A DNA stretch of 60,000 nucleotides from Cryptomeria japonica. Its lineage: Eukaryota > Streptophyta > Pinopsida > Cupressales > Cupressaceae. A program made the translations under genes and the position numbers. The DNA lies in assembly GCF_030272615.1 (NCBI RefSeq), contig NC_081415.1:416856757-416916756 (forward strand), in the 5' to 3' direction. The notes beneath the pieces are model-generated. The model was not told the origin of the DNA, did not search any database, and was given only the letters and a program-made list of their open reading frames with translations. This document shows, one piece after another, positions 43,083-54,245 of this stretch; within the stretch, counting starts at the first letter, position 1; the number at the start of each line of letters is the position of its first letter.

Positions 43083-44334
43083 TGTTAGCAACAACCAAGA
43101 AGGAAGACTAAGAGGGGGGGGGGGGTGAATCAATACTCACCAGAATAACAAACAAAACACAGATCTGATAAACTACAATAATAAGATAGAGAAGAAAATT
43201 AACACCACAACACACAACACCAGGATTTTGATGTGGAAAACCCGGTTAAGGGAAAAACCATGGTGGGAACCTACCCACAGTAAGATGATACTTTGCTGTA
43301 GTATGTAAAAAATATTACAATGGGGAATGCACATGCATTCATGCACATTGCTTAGAGGTCACTGCTCAAATATAATGGCCCGAAAGGCTACAATGCTCAG
43401 GGAAGTCTCACTAACTTACAATAAGATTCAGACTACTATCCAAAAGAAATGAACTGAAAGAATAATATCTCCAAATGTCTGATTACAATTTTGGTTAAGC
43501 AGAATTGTCTACCCTGCAACACCAATCTCACCTCAATCTCAACAATGAAGGATAAATCACTTGTTCCACATAAATCTCTCTCTAATAATGCAGACACAAC
43601 ATCGAAAACTAAATTACATGACTATATCACCTATATATACAATTCATCAACCTTGACAACAAGGTCGGCTAAAACCCTCAACCCTCAATTACAAAATTAC
43701 ATCACACGATACAAAGATCAACCATCAGAATAATATAATGGTTTACATAGCATAACATGGTCCTAATTGAAATTTTCAAATGCACAACTCCATCGGAAAT
43801 CATGCCAAGATTAACCGCAACATGCACTACACCACCAGAAATACCGCATACCACACAAATCATCACCAGTTGATGTAAACCACCAAAAAATAGCACAACG
43901 ATCAATGCAGATCACCAAAATAAATAGGACATGACTAGGAACACCAACAAGCATGTTAGAATCATCCAGAACAATTGCACCAACACCACTTTTCAAATCT
44001 TCATCGGTCAACTTCTAAAAGCTCAAGAACATAACCAATCAACAACCATCACGAAGAAAGATAACTTGTGGAACACCAACTCATGAACCATATGAAATAA
44101 AGATACACAAGATCATCTAAAACAGTATCCCAAAATCTCAGCACAAGACATGATCAGACCAAAATATACTGGAGGATATACCGAACTCTATAAAATAGTG
44201 ATCAACAAACCAACACTACAAAACAGATTAGAAAATCTTCCCAATCTACAATCACCGGAGGAAATCATGGGAATATTTTGACATCAATGACAACAACATA
44301 TCCTAGCAGCAATAATGACCAACAATATCCAATA
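43083..44334 (-). repeat. TE8 5' LTR
   Basis: 1252 bases, the partner of 37335-38568, with 12 consecutive G at 43114-43125 where the other copy has fewer. A TATA-like site lies at 43631-43640 on the minus strand (GTATATATAG). The last bases read CCAATA instead of CCAACA. Confidence 0.94.
43631..43640 (-). promoter_or_regulatory. TE8 LTR TATA box
   Basis: GTATATATAG on the minus strand, with an equivalent in the 3' LTR near 37864. The hairpin region toward lower coordinates would then be in the RNA leader. Confidence 0.5.
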
Positions 44335-44661
44335 TATTCCTCAACTGAAAATGTTCAACCTACAATAATTCAACATTAAGTAATTGAAGCACTTCTCCCA
44401 TTGTGATCTGACCACATCTTCCCCTGTATTCATTTTCTATGCCTGTGTATATTCACTTAGTTGACCTTGTGTGACAATATATTTCTCACCTTAAGTAAAA
44501 TAATGCATATACCTTTGTTTTTAGATGAACCATTATTACAATATAAAAAGTAGTACCAATACTCAAAAATTTCAGATCTCCCCCTGAGAACAAGCATGAG
44601 GTTCAAGGATAAAAAGTGTAAGCTAGTATGCTCCCGCTGAATCACAGACCTCGTAAACAAC
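44335..44661 (-). other. TE7 non-coding sequence after RNase H
   Basis: 327 bases between the TE8 target site and the end of the TE7 pol frame. CTCCCCCTGAGAAC near 44579 is another purine tract on the element strand. No gene is seen. Confidence 0.7.
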
Positions 44662-45990
44662 TTAAGTGCTGAAGGATGAAAGAGGGAAAACTCCTAGCTT
44701 GAGTCTAAGGTACTCAAATGTGTCTTTAGGCAATGGCTTGGTGAATATATTTGCAACCTGCTCACTTGTGCATACATATTCAACCTTGACCTCCTTCTTA
44801 GCTACCTTTTCTCTCAGAAAATGATACTTTATGGCAATATGCTTAGTTCTTGAGTGCATGACCGGATTCTTTGAAATATTGATTGCACTTGAGTTGTCAC
44901 ACATAATAGAAATAGGATCTAAAAAATTCTACCTGAATATCTTTGAGTGTCTGCTTCATCCATAACACTTGAGAGCAACATGTAGCAACAACAATATATT
45001 CAGCTTCAACAGTGGATAAGGAGATTAACTCTTTCTTTTTGCTATTACATGAAACTAACCTATCAGCAAGGAAAAATGTGCCACCACTAGTGTTCTTCCT
45101 ATCATCCACACAACTTGCCCAATCAACATTAGTTTAGGCTTGCAAGGTGAAATCTCCATCCTTTGGATACCATAAGCCATAATTAAGTGTTCCCTGCAAG
45201 TACTTAAATATTCTCCTTACTGCATTGAGATGTGATTGTTTTGGAGTAGCTTGGAATCTAGCCACCATGCACAATGCAATCACTATGTCAAGTCTTGAGG
45301 GAGTTAATTATAATAAGCTTCCAATCATTGATCTATACAAGGTCTCATCTACACTAGGTGACTCATCATCCTTAGTTTGCATCCTGTCACCATGGGGGTA
45401 CTAACTGGCTTGCTACCTTCCATTTGAAACTTCTTCAACATATCCTTGGAATACTTGGTTTGAGATAAGAATATGCCTTTGTCTTGTTGAGATATTTATA
45501 GACCAAGAAAGTATGATAACTCTCCAAGCAAGGACATCTCAAACTCGGACTGCATCTGATCAGCAAATTTCTTATACAATACATCCTTGTTTCCTACAAA
45601 AATGATGTCATCCACATATACAACAACTATGATCATATGATTACCTTCTATTTTGATGTATAATTTTCTATCAACACTCCCCTTTTTGAATCCTTGTTGA
45701 TATAGGTACTTGTCCAATTTGGAGTACTATGCCCTTTGAGCTTGTTTTAACCCATATAGTTCTTTCTTCATCCTACACACAAAATTCTCATCTTCATGCA
45801 ACTAGAACCACTCTGGTTGTTCTATGTATACTTCTTCTTCAAGGTTCCCATTGATAAATACAATTTTGACATCCATTTAGTATACTTTATATCTCTTATA
45901 AGTTGAGAATGCTATAAACATTCTGATTGCTTCAAGTCTTGCAACAAGTGCAAATGTCTCTTCAAAGTCTATCCCTTCAACTTGAGCATA
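44662..45990 (-). pseudogene. TE7 Pol C-terminal part: RT second half and RNase H
   Basis: RNase H covers 45109-44662 in two overlapping frames with STVEAEYIV, MCDNSSAINI, HIAIKYHFLREKV and NIFTKPLP, the standard copia RNase H end. RT is seen at 45717-45496 with DKYLYQQGFKKGSVD, YVDDIIFVG and SLLGELSYFLGL, so the YVDD catalytic box is intact. Sequence from 45720 to 45990 is RT palm with stops. TE9 cuts the RT at 45990; the frame continues at 49064. A complete autonomous pol once existed here. Confidence 0.9.
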
Positions 45991-46778
45991 TGTTTGCATT
46001 CTACACTCTAGTGAGAAATGATGGTGTTGTCATTGATGGAAACTTACCGGCAACCTTGTGGATATCTTTAGGCACCGACACCGATAGGCATCGACACCGA
46101 CAGACACTTTACCGACAGCGGCAACAATGTATACTGACACTCCAGCCGACAAGAATAAAGTTTTATTTATTGTATTTAATTGTAAATATCTTTTGTAAAG
46201 CCGACATGACATATTGTAATAAGACTCATATATGTATGAGATCTTGAAAATCATTTTGATATAGAAGATAGGATGGACACATGGTAGAAGTAATGAGCGA
46301 ATATTAAGGCAGATTTTGTATAAGGTTTGTGGTTATTGTATGAGCTTAAACTGGTACTGAACCTGGCATAGCAGATGATGAATTATAGCACTACATTCTA
46401 TTGGATTTTCATAATCCATTTTGTAAGTCAATGAGACTTCCTTTTTTGTGATTGAGCAGTGAGCTCTAGGTAGTTGGCCTTCCTGCATGTGCAGGCCCCT
46501 CTTGTAAGTAATATCCATTCATTGGCCAGTGAGTGGATATTGTGGGTCACAAATCCCACCGAGGTTTTTCCCACACCGGGTTTCCTCATTAAACATCTTG
46601 TTTTATGGTGTGTTTTCTATGCTGTCTTTACTGTTCTTATTTACTGCATTAATTCTTGTTTACCGGTACACTATTTTGGAATGCAAAATACTTAATAAGG
46701 TTAAAGAATTTGTAAACCCGTTAGATACTGATTCACCCCCCCCTCTCAGTATCTTTGGGACTATCATCAATCCTAACA
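45991..46778 (+). repeat. TE9 5' LTR
   Basis: 788 bases, TGTTTGCATT to CAATCCTAACA. Box TTGTCATTGATGGAAAC starts at 46027; a TATA-like CATATATG lies near 46228. The 12-base hairpin is at 46510-46541 and the C-run box near 46733. Confidence 0.93.
46510..46541 (+). other. Conserved LTR hairpin in TE9
   Basis: Stem AATATCCATTCA / TGAGTGGATATT with loop TTGGCCAG; one G-T pair. Compared with TE6 (18880-18911), two pairs change T-A to C-G on both sides and the loop is identical. Confidence 0.78.
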
Positions 46779-46849
46779 ATTAGTGTCAGAGCCTGGTCCT
46801 CTATTTTCAAAAGTCTAACAACTTGAGGAAGATTCTGACACCGGTACAA

Positions 46850-48121
46850 ATGAAGAACTTAAGAATGCAATTAGAAGGAGCTCTTGTGGACTATGATGCA
46901 GAGAAGTTAAAAAATATCAAACTTGAAGATGATCTAAGGACTACATAGGAATTCATTCAAGGACTTCAGGAGAATCTCACTATTGCTAGAAATAAGAGAA
47001 AAGAACTTCATGAGAAGATGCAGAGTAATGATGATGAAAAGGAAACTCTTAATGAGCTTGTAAGCAAGATGAGGCAAGAAAACTTGACAATGAGGAATGA
47101 AATGCAGGACATGACTATGAGATTTTATAAAGACATTGAAGATAGAAAGAAGAATGAAGATGACTTGACTAGGAGATTCAATGATGCTAGAAATGAAAAT
47201 CTAAGACTAAGTCATGAAAATGATATGTTGAAGATAGATTTGATTCACATGGAACATGATAAAACTGAACTTATGAGACAAAAGGGAATTCTAGAAAATG
47301 AGTTGGCTACTGCAAATCAACATAAAGAGAAATTCAAGAAAAGTTCAGAAGAACTTGATGATATGCTGAAAAGTCAGAAACCTAATGGAGATACTAATGG
47401 ACTTGGATTTGAAGTTGGAGAAAGTTCTGGTATTGCAAACAATCATGATCACAGTAAACCAATAAGACAACCTAATGCTTACAAATTTAATGAGAAATGC
47501 TTTAACTATAACAAGTTTGGTCATAGAGAAAATCAGTGTAGATCAAGAAACAATCAAAATATTAATGCACCCACTGGTCAATGTTCCAAATGCAACAAAA
47601 TTGGTCACAATTCAAAAAACTGCAGAATGAATGTAAGATGTTATGTTTGTGGAAGATTTGGGCACTTATCTAATCAATGCATAACACAAACCAGCATAGG
47701 ATATGGAAAGGCTATTCAGAAAAACAATGTGACTTGTTATGCTTGTAACAAGATTGGACATATTGCAAAATTTTGTAGAAGCAAGACTTCACTGACAAAC
47801 AATAAAGGACCCAGTTTGAAAGGCAAAGAGAAGGAAAGGATAAAGGGAAAAGCCAGAGAGCTTAAGTGCAAATTCAGTCCTAAGTTAGATAACCTTATCT
47901 TTCTAAGGAAAGAAATATTTGAGGCATTAATTCAAGGAAAAAAGACACTGGAGGAACATATGCATCATCTCACCGATACAATTCAGATAACTGAGGTAGC
48001 TATGAAGGACAATAACAAGTTTATACAGAGCTTAAATTTGGTATTAGCAGACCTATTTCAGATTGTAACCAACCGGTTACAAAGTTCAAGTGGAAATCTG
48101 CACTCATTTGACAGTTTTTGA
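46850..48121 (+). pseudogene. TE9 fused ORF1-ORF2 protein
   Basis: ATG at 46850. One frame of 423 codons is broken by a single TAG at 46946, where TE6 has CAG. Residues 1-165 are the coiled coil; GLGFEVGESSG follows; the four knuckles are CFNYNKFGHRENQC (second Cys now Tyr), CSKCNKIGHNSKNC, CYVCGRFGHLSNQC and CYACNKIGHIAKFC. At about residue 328 (KGKEKERIKGK) the protein passes directly into the ORF2 tail, KARELKCKFSPKLDNL, which aligns with KAKELKCRLGPKLDIL of TE6. So the knuckle protein gained a C-terminal coil of about 95 residues. The frame is kept across the deletion joint, which suggests the fusion protein was once made. Confidence 0.85.
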
Positions 48122-48271
48122 CAACCTTTGTCATTGATGTCAAAGGGGGAGTAGTAGACATAGAGAAAAATGGTCATCAAAGGAGATCATCTGCTCAGGG
48201 GGAGCATACATTTTTGGAACAAATTTTTGGATTTTTCTCATGAGTGTTGCATCAATGCCAAAGGGGGAGAT
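48122..48271 (+). other. TE9 3' non-coding region with two purine tracts
   Basis: TTTGTCATTGATGTCAAAGG followed by GGGAG near 48129, and CATCAATGCCAAAGGGGGAG at about 48250-48269 touching the 3' LTR. Same pair and order as in TE6. Confidence 0.85.
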
Positions 48272-49058
48272 TGTTGGCATTCTAGACTATAGTGAGAAAT
48301 GATGGTGTTATCATTGATGGCAACTTACTAGCAACCTTGTGGATATCTTTAGGCACCGACACCGGCAGACATCAACACCAACAAACACTTCATCAGCGGC
48401 GGCAACAATGTATACCGACACTCCAGCTAACAAGAATAAAGTTTTGTTTATTGTATTTAATTGTAAATATCTTTTGTAAAGCCGACATGGCATATTGTAA
48501 TAAGACTCATATATGTATGAGATCTTGAAAATCATTTTGATATAAAAGATATGATGGACACATGGTAGAAGTAATGAGCGAATATTAAGGCAAATTTTGT
48601 ATAAGGTTTATGGTTATTGTATGAGCTTAAACCGGTACTGAACCTGGCATAGCAGATGTTGAATTATAGCAGTAAATTCTATTGGATTTTCATAATCCAT
48701 TTTGTAAGTCAGTGAGACTTCCTTTTTGTGATTGAGCAGTGAGCTCTAGGCAGTTGGCCTTCCTGCATGTGCAGACCCCTCTTGTAAGTAATATCCATTC
48801 ATTGGCCAGTGAGTGAATATTGTGGGTGACAAATCCCATTGAGGTTTTTCCCACACCGGGTTTCCTCATTAAACATCTTGTGTTATGGTGTGTTTTCTAT
48901 GCTGTCTTTACTATTCTTATTTATTGCATTAATTCTTGTTTACCGGTACACTATTTTGGAATGAAAAATACTTAATAAGGTTAAAGCATCTGTAAATCGG
49001 TTAGATACTGATTCACCCCCCCCTCTCAATATCTTTGGGACTATCATCAATCCTAATA
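48272..49058 (+). repeat. TE9 3' LTR
   Basis: 787 bases, TGTTGGCATT to CAATCCTAATA, the partner of 45991-46778. The terminal CA is mutated to TA. The right stem of the 12-base hairpin (48790-48821) has one G-to-A change. Confidence 0.93.
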
Positions 49059-49063
49059 GCATA

Positions 49064-52000
49064 TCCCTTGCATACTAATCTAGCTTTGTTTCCTATAACT
49101 TTTCCTTCTTCACTCATCTTGTTCCTATAGACCCATTTAGTCTCAATGACATTCTTATCAGTTAGTCTAGGAACTAATTCCCATGTCTTGTTCTTTTCTA
49201 TTTGTTGCAGCTCTTCCTCCATTTCTTTATCCACTTTTCGTTCTTGCTGGCCTCACTGCAATTTCTTGGCTCCATTTTAGTCACAAGGCAAAAATTCACT
49301 TGCTCATTTGATCTTGCATGTTTTATTCTATATTGCACACCCTCATTTTTATCACCAATAATCTGATACTCACGATGATTCTTTTGCACATATCTATTTG
49401 GTGCCTTGCTAGGTACTTCTTCACTTTCAGATTGCTCTTCATCTTCTACATATGGTTCTTCAATCTGATTTACTGTGTTTTATTTACCTTTATGTAGGTC
49501 TTCATCCACTCTTACATGTACACTTTCAATCACTTTATTTAGCCTTTTGTTGAAGCATTTAGAGGCCTTACTGTGAGTAGAGTATCCTAAGAAGATCCCT
49601 TCATCACATCTTGAATCAAAGCTACCTAATCCATCCTCATCTCTTTTGATAAAGCATTTGCTACCAAACACTTTAAAGTACTTGATTGAAGGTTTCTTAT
49701 AATACAACAACTCCTAAGGAGTCATCTTTCTATTCACTCTCAGTTGCACCCTGTTTAGTGTGTATATTGTTGTTTGGACTTTCTCTTTCCAATAAACATC
49801 AAGTAAATTTGCTTCATTCAACATATTTCTTGCCATCTCCTTCATAGTACCATTCTTCCTTTCTAAAACTTTATTTTGTTGTGGTGTTCTATGGGCAAAA
49901 TATTGTCTTCTAATTCCATGTCTTTCACAATGATCGTCAGATTCATTTGATGTGAATTCTCCTCCTCCATGGTCTGATCTGAGACATTTCATCTTGTAAC
50001 CACTCTCTCTTTCAACCATTTTTCTAAATATTTTAAATATTTCAAAGGACTACGACTTGTCTTGAAGGAAGGTAACCCATGCCATTCTTGAGAAGTCATC
50101 AATGAGCAATATGAATTATTTCTCACCATTGAGAGCTCTTGTTCTAGTTGAACCACACAAATTAGTATGAACAAGTTCTAATGGTCTTGTGGTAGAGTTC
50201 TTTTTGTCTTTAAGCTAACCTTAGTTTGCTTTCCTCTTTGGCACTCATCACAAATGGTATCGTCTGGCTTGATTATCTGAGGTATGTGCCTTACATACCC
50301 TTTCTTACTCACTTTAACCAAGTTGTGAAAATTGATATGTCCTAGCCTTCTATGCCACAACCAAGTTTCATCAACTTGACCCATCATATACTGAGATTTA
50401 AAACATTCTTTCAGGTTGTATACAATACCATCAGTCCTTTTGCCCTTTGCAACTAATTGGCCATTGCTCTCTTTTCTAATTTCACAACCTTGGGAGTCAA
50501 AGGTAAATTTGTATCCTCTATCACACATCTGATTCACACTAAGTGAATTGTGTTTCAAACCTTCTACATAGTATACATTGTGAGCTTTTAACTTACCATC
50601 TATGTTTAGGGTGCCCTTGCCTTTTATCTTAATTGAAGAATTGTCTCCAAACCGGACTAAACCACCATTCCAATCTTCAAACTTAGTAATTTTCTTCTTA
50701 TCTCCTATCATATGATTGGAACAACCATTGCCTAACACCCATAGATTTCTTCTTTTTGCATGTAGAGCTATTTGAACTATCAAACTTGATACATTTTTGT
50801 CTTTCTCAACCCATACTTGTTTGGTTTCTTTTCTTTTCTTAGCTGCATCATTATGATCGGATATAGCTTTTGGTTCTACTATAGGAGTTTTCTTATGTTT
50901 ACCAGTTCTTAAATTGCAATGTTTTGCAATGTGACCAAATTTATGACAATGATATCAATTAACATTCTTGTTGAACAATGATATAGGGAGACTACTATAT
51001 GACTGAAATCTAAACCTTCTACATTCAATACTTTTATGACCAATTCCATTACAATGATAACACATGACGTTGACATCTCTTAAAACAACAAATGGATTCA
51101 TGCTTTCATTAATAGGAGGAGGTCTATGCATAAGTCTACATTCTCTAATTCTATGGACATAAGTATTACATTTGTAATAGTAGCCATGAAATTGAGGTAC
51201 GTACTAATCATTATTGAAGTGGTTTCTCATTTGTCTCCTTGGAGAAGCATAACTTGGTCTTCTTGAGATTTTCTTGTTTCCTTGACTTTTATGAAACCTA
51301 CATCATCCTTTTTGGCTTTTCCTTTTGGATCAACATGTTTTCTCTTTGTATCAGCAACATATGTCTTCTTCTCAGTGGGCTTGCTGGTAGTGAAAGTTTG
51401 TCCTTTATCATTTTCACTTGAAGAGGTAAAGTCTATTTATTTATTTGATGAGTTCTTACTTGTAGAGCATTGACCATTCTCATAACCAATACCTCCAATT
51501 TCCTTGGAATGCTTCTTCTTGTTCAACATTGTATCCAATGCATTTGTGGTGACCTCATACTTAATTCTCACCTTGAGATCATTCTTACACTTTTCTTATT
51601 CATTTCTAAGATTTACAACTTCCAGTTCCAACTTTTGACATTCTTTTTCTTTAGCTTCCAAATCTAATTTTGTCACTTCCAACATACTCTTGGCTTCTTC
51701 CAATTGACTTTTTAGATTTATAATATTTAGCTTAGATTCTTCAAGGCACTTATTCAATTTGTTTTCTTTCTCCATAGCAGCATTCCTAAGCTTTTTGTTT
51801 TCTTTCCTCAAGTTCCTTATCTCTTCAAGTGCACATATAAGTTATCCTTCAAGGTCTACTTCCACTTTAACTTCATCTTCTTCATCACTTTCAAGTGAGC
51901 TCTAATTTTTAGACTGAGATCTACACTCTTTTCTTGATGTGTGTGCTTCACTCAATTCTTCTTATGCCATAAAGAGATTAACTTCTCTTTCTTCCTCACT

Positions 52001-52932
52001 GCAACTCACATCTGAGACACTCTCTTCATCAGTGGCATCACTTTCAATTGTGTAGAGACTGTTCTTCCTTCTAAAATTTCTTCTTTTGGGTTGGTAGAAT
52101 TTCTTCATCTTTTCTTTACCCATGCTCTTCACATTTGTTTTTCATCATCTCCTTTTTCTTCATAAGGACACTTAGTAGAAAAGTGTCCTATCTTGCCACA
52201 ATTGTAGCACTTGAATAAAAGCTTACCTTTGTATCTTCTTGAGCCTTTCTTGAGCTATCTGACTAAATTTGCTTCAGCATCATCAATGTCATTTTCTTGA
52301 ATACTGGTAGCTTCTTCTTTCCCTTTTCAAGTTGTATTGAAAGCAACCTCTCTTTTTGAAGTTTCATCACTTACTGTCCTCATCTCATAAGCTAATATGG
52401 AGCCAAATAATTCATCCATAGAGAAAGTATTTAAGTCTTTAGCTTCTTTAATAACATAGACTAGATGTAAGTGATCTCAACACCTTTTTGACTATGACTT
52501 CTTCTGAAGTGTCTTCTCTAAGACCTCTTATTGCATTGACAGTTTCATCTACCCTTTGTAGATAATCAACTAACCTTCAAATTGGGCTCTAAGATTTTGC
52601 AATTTGGCTTCTTTAACCTTAACATCTCCTTCATATATCCTTTGCAGTTTATCCCAAGTCTCTTTAGCTAATGTGCAATGCATGACTTTTACAAATTCAG
52701 TATTTGACAATCCACTAAGAATGACACGCTTTGCTTTTACATTGTGCTCATATTCATTCTTAGCGTCAAGGTCAGTAGGAGGAGTGGCAAGGATTGTATA
52801 TCCATTTTTGACAGACATCCAAACATCATATCCAAGGGAAGACAATTATGTTTCCATTCTTCTACTCCAAAAGGCATAATTGGTGCCATCAAACATAGGA
52901 ACCTTAGTAGAGGAGGATTCATTTCTAGCCAT
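49064..52932 (-). pseudogene. TE7 Gag, protease, integrase and RT first half
   Basis: Start ATG at 52932 (MARNESSSTKVPMFDGTNYAFW, stop after about 26 codons). Gag continues with KVMHCTLAKETWDKLQRIYEG (52700-52620), then a zinc knuckle CYNCGKIGHFSTKC at 52168-52209, a coiled coil at 51811-51596 and at least two more knuckles near 51050 and 50935. Protease at about 50750 reads WVLGNGCSNHM, so the active-site Asp is lost. GAG-pre-integrase has WLWHRRLGHINF (about 50350). Integrase has LRSDHGGGEF and RTPQQNKVLERKN (50019-49860) and YFKVFGSKCFIKRDEDGLG (49690-49640). RT begins at 49234 with KTWELVPR and KWVYRNKM and stops at TE9. The Gag organisation is that of Sirevirus elements. Confidence 0.88.
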
Positions 52933-52992
52933 AGTGATCACAAATCAGGACCTACCCAAGCTGGAAAAAGATTTTCTATTAGGGTACCTAGG

Positions 52993-53004
52993 GCTTTGAT
53001 ACCA
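52993..53004 (-). other. TE7 primer binding site (tRNA-iMet type)
   Basis: The plus strand GCTTTGATACCA gives TGGTATCAAAGC on the element strand, two bases from the LTR edge at 53007. Confidence 0.88.
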
Positions 53005-53006
53005 AT

Positions 53007-54245
53007 TGAAGAACACAAGTGATCATTGAGAGGGGGTGAATCAGTGATATTTAAATTTTTTTAAGTCAATGAGTGCTAATATTGATAACACAACACAATT
53101 GAAAGAACACACACAGACAAGAGAAAATCACATAACACACTGATTTACGAGGAAAACCCAATGTGGGAAAAACCTCGGTGAGAATAGATGTTGGAGTCTA
53201 CTGCTCCAATCCAGCCTCACAATAGAAAGTCTGATTACAATATGTTTTAGGGCACCAACCTAAACAACACCAACCCCTAAAATTTTGAGCACCAACTCAA
53301 GGAGCACCTACCCCTACTCTGAGCATCCACTTAGAGAATTAAAATGACATAAAAGGTTAGTTGATTGCAATGAACAACCTTGTTACAAATGAGTTTTGTA
53401 ACCCTTACAAGATGATTGAAAATACACTCACTGCTGCTCTGAAATGATGTCTTTTTGATATCCCTTCCTCTACTTGCTAATCTTTACTGCTTAGCTTGAT
53501 CTTCTTTTCATTAGCTTGTTGATTCTCTCTCTCTCTCTCTATTCTACTGCACTCTTTACTTCTCAATAGGCACCTACTTCAGTTATCTCTCTTTTGCACA
53601 ATGTCTTCTCTGCAACTCCTACTTTCTGTCTTTGCTGCTCTCTAGTTCTACTACACACACACACACTTTCTCTTAACTTTATTTTTTTGAGCTCCACTCA
53701 ACCACCTCAATCATATCACTTCAAAGAAATATCATATTAGTCATCTCTGTACCATTAATGCTTTTTATTTGGTCTTAGATTGACATCAAAATGTAGGTTA
53801 CTAAAATGAGTAACCTTTAGTAACCCACTTTCATCTCTATTTAACAAGTGTCATGTCGACATAGACATTTTTGCAATCCTCATCTACAAAATCTCATCAA
53901 CTGAAGATTGAGTGTCATTATAGAGAAGCCAACCAGTTTCACTTAGATTCTCATTAAATTCTCCCTTGAATCTAATTGGAGTTTCAAACAGCTCGGATTA
54001 GTTTATGCTTCTCTACATTCAAGCTTTGTATCTGTCTCATCCAAGTGGAATCCATTTGTCCTGTATGTCCACGTCTTCTGCATATTTGATTTTTCTTTCA
54101 TTCGTTCTGCATGCTCCATGTTGTCAAAATGATCTTGTTTGTCTTCTGGTTGACCTTTGTCAAATGCCCAAGTGGACCATTTGCCTATCGAGTTGCATTT
54201 GTGGCGTTAAAATCATTCCATTTGGTCATATTCTGCATTTGGGGG
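53007..54245 (-). repeat. TE7 5' LTR, first 1.2 kb
   Basis: Matches 34800 to about 36025 of the 3' LTR, up to and including GGGGG at 54241-54245, where TE10 begins. The remaining part should lie beyond TE10, outside the window. A CT repeat lies at about 53526-53541. Confidence 0.85.

Larger units (their letters stand above)
37335..44334 (-). mobile_element. TE8: complete Ty1/copia element, same family as TE1
   Basis: Exactly 7000 bases with LTRs 37335-38568 (3') and 43083-44334 (5') and perfect TATTC duplications (37330-37334 and 44335-44339). The primer site lies at 43069-43080 and the purine tract at 38569-38580. All gag and pol domains are present with few stops, so it is the best-preserved autonomous-type element in the window and the best reference for TE1. 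Confidence 0.95.
45991..49058 (+). mobile_element. TE9: short pol-less LTR element with fused ORF1-ORF2
   Basis: 3068 bases with LTRs 45991-46778 and 48272-49058 and perfect GCATA duplications (45986-45990 and 49059-49063). The internal region is only 1.49 kb. It matches TE6 ORF1, then jumps to the TE6 ORF2 C-terminus and 3' region, so it is an internal-deletion derivative of a TE6-like element. LTRs resemble TE6 from the TATA region onward but differ near the start. Confidence 0.93.
34800..54245 (-). mobile_element. TE7: Sirevirus-like copia element split by TE8, TE9 and TE10
   Basis: A minus-strand element. 3' LTR 34800-37097, then repeated purine tracts, TE8 (37335-44334), 3' non-coding sequence, RNase H and RT C-terminus (44662-45990), TE9 (45991-49058), RT N-terminus through gag (49064-52932), a primer site at 52993-53004, and the 5' LTR from 53007, broken at 54245 by TE10. 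The Gag start (MFDGTNYAFW), a coiled coil, several zinc knuckles and multiple purine tracts are Sirevirus traits. The remaining 1.1 kb of the 5' LTR and the right duplication lie beyond TE10. The expected left duplication is TCAAG (34795-34799). Confidence 0.88.
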
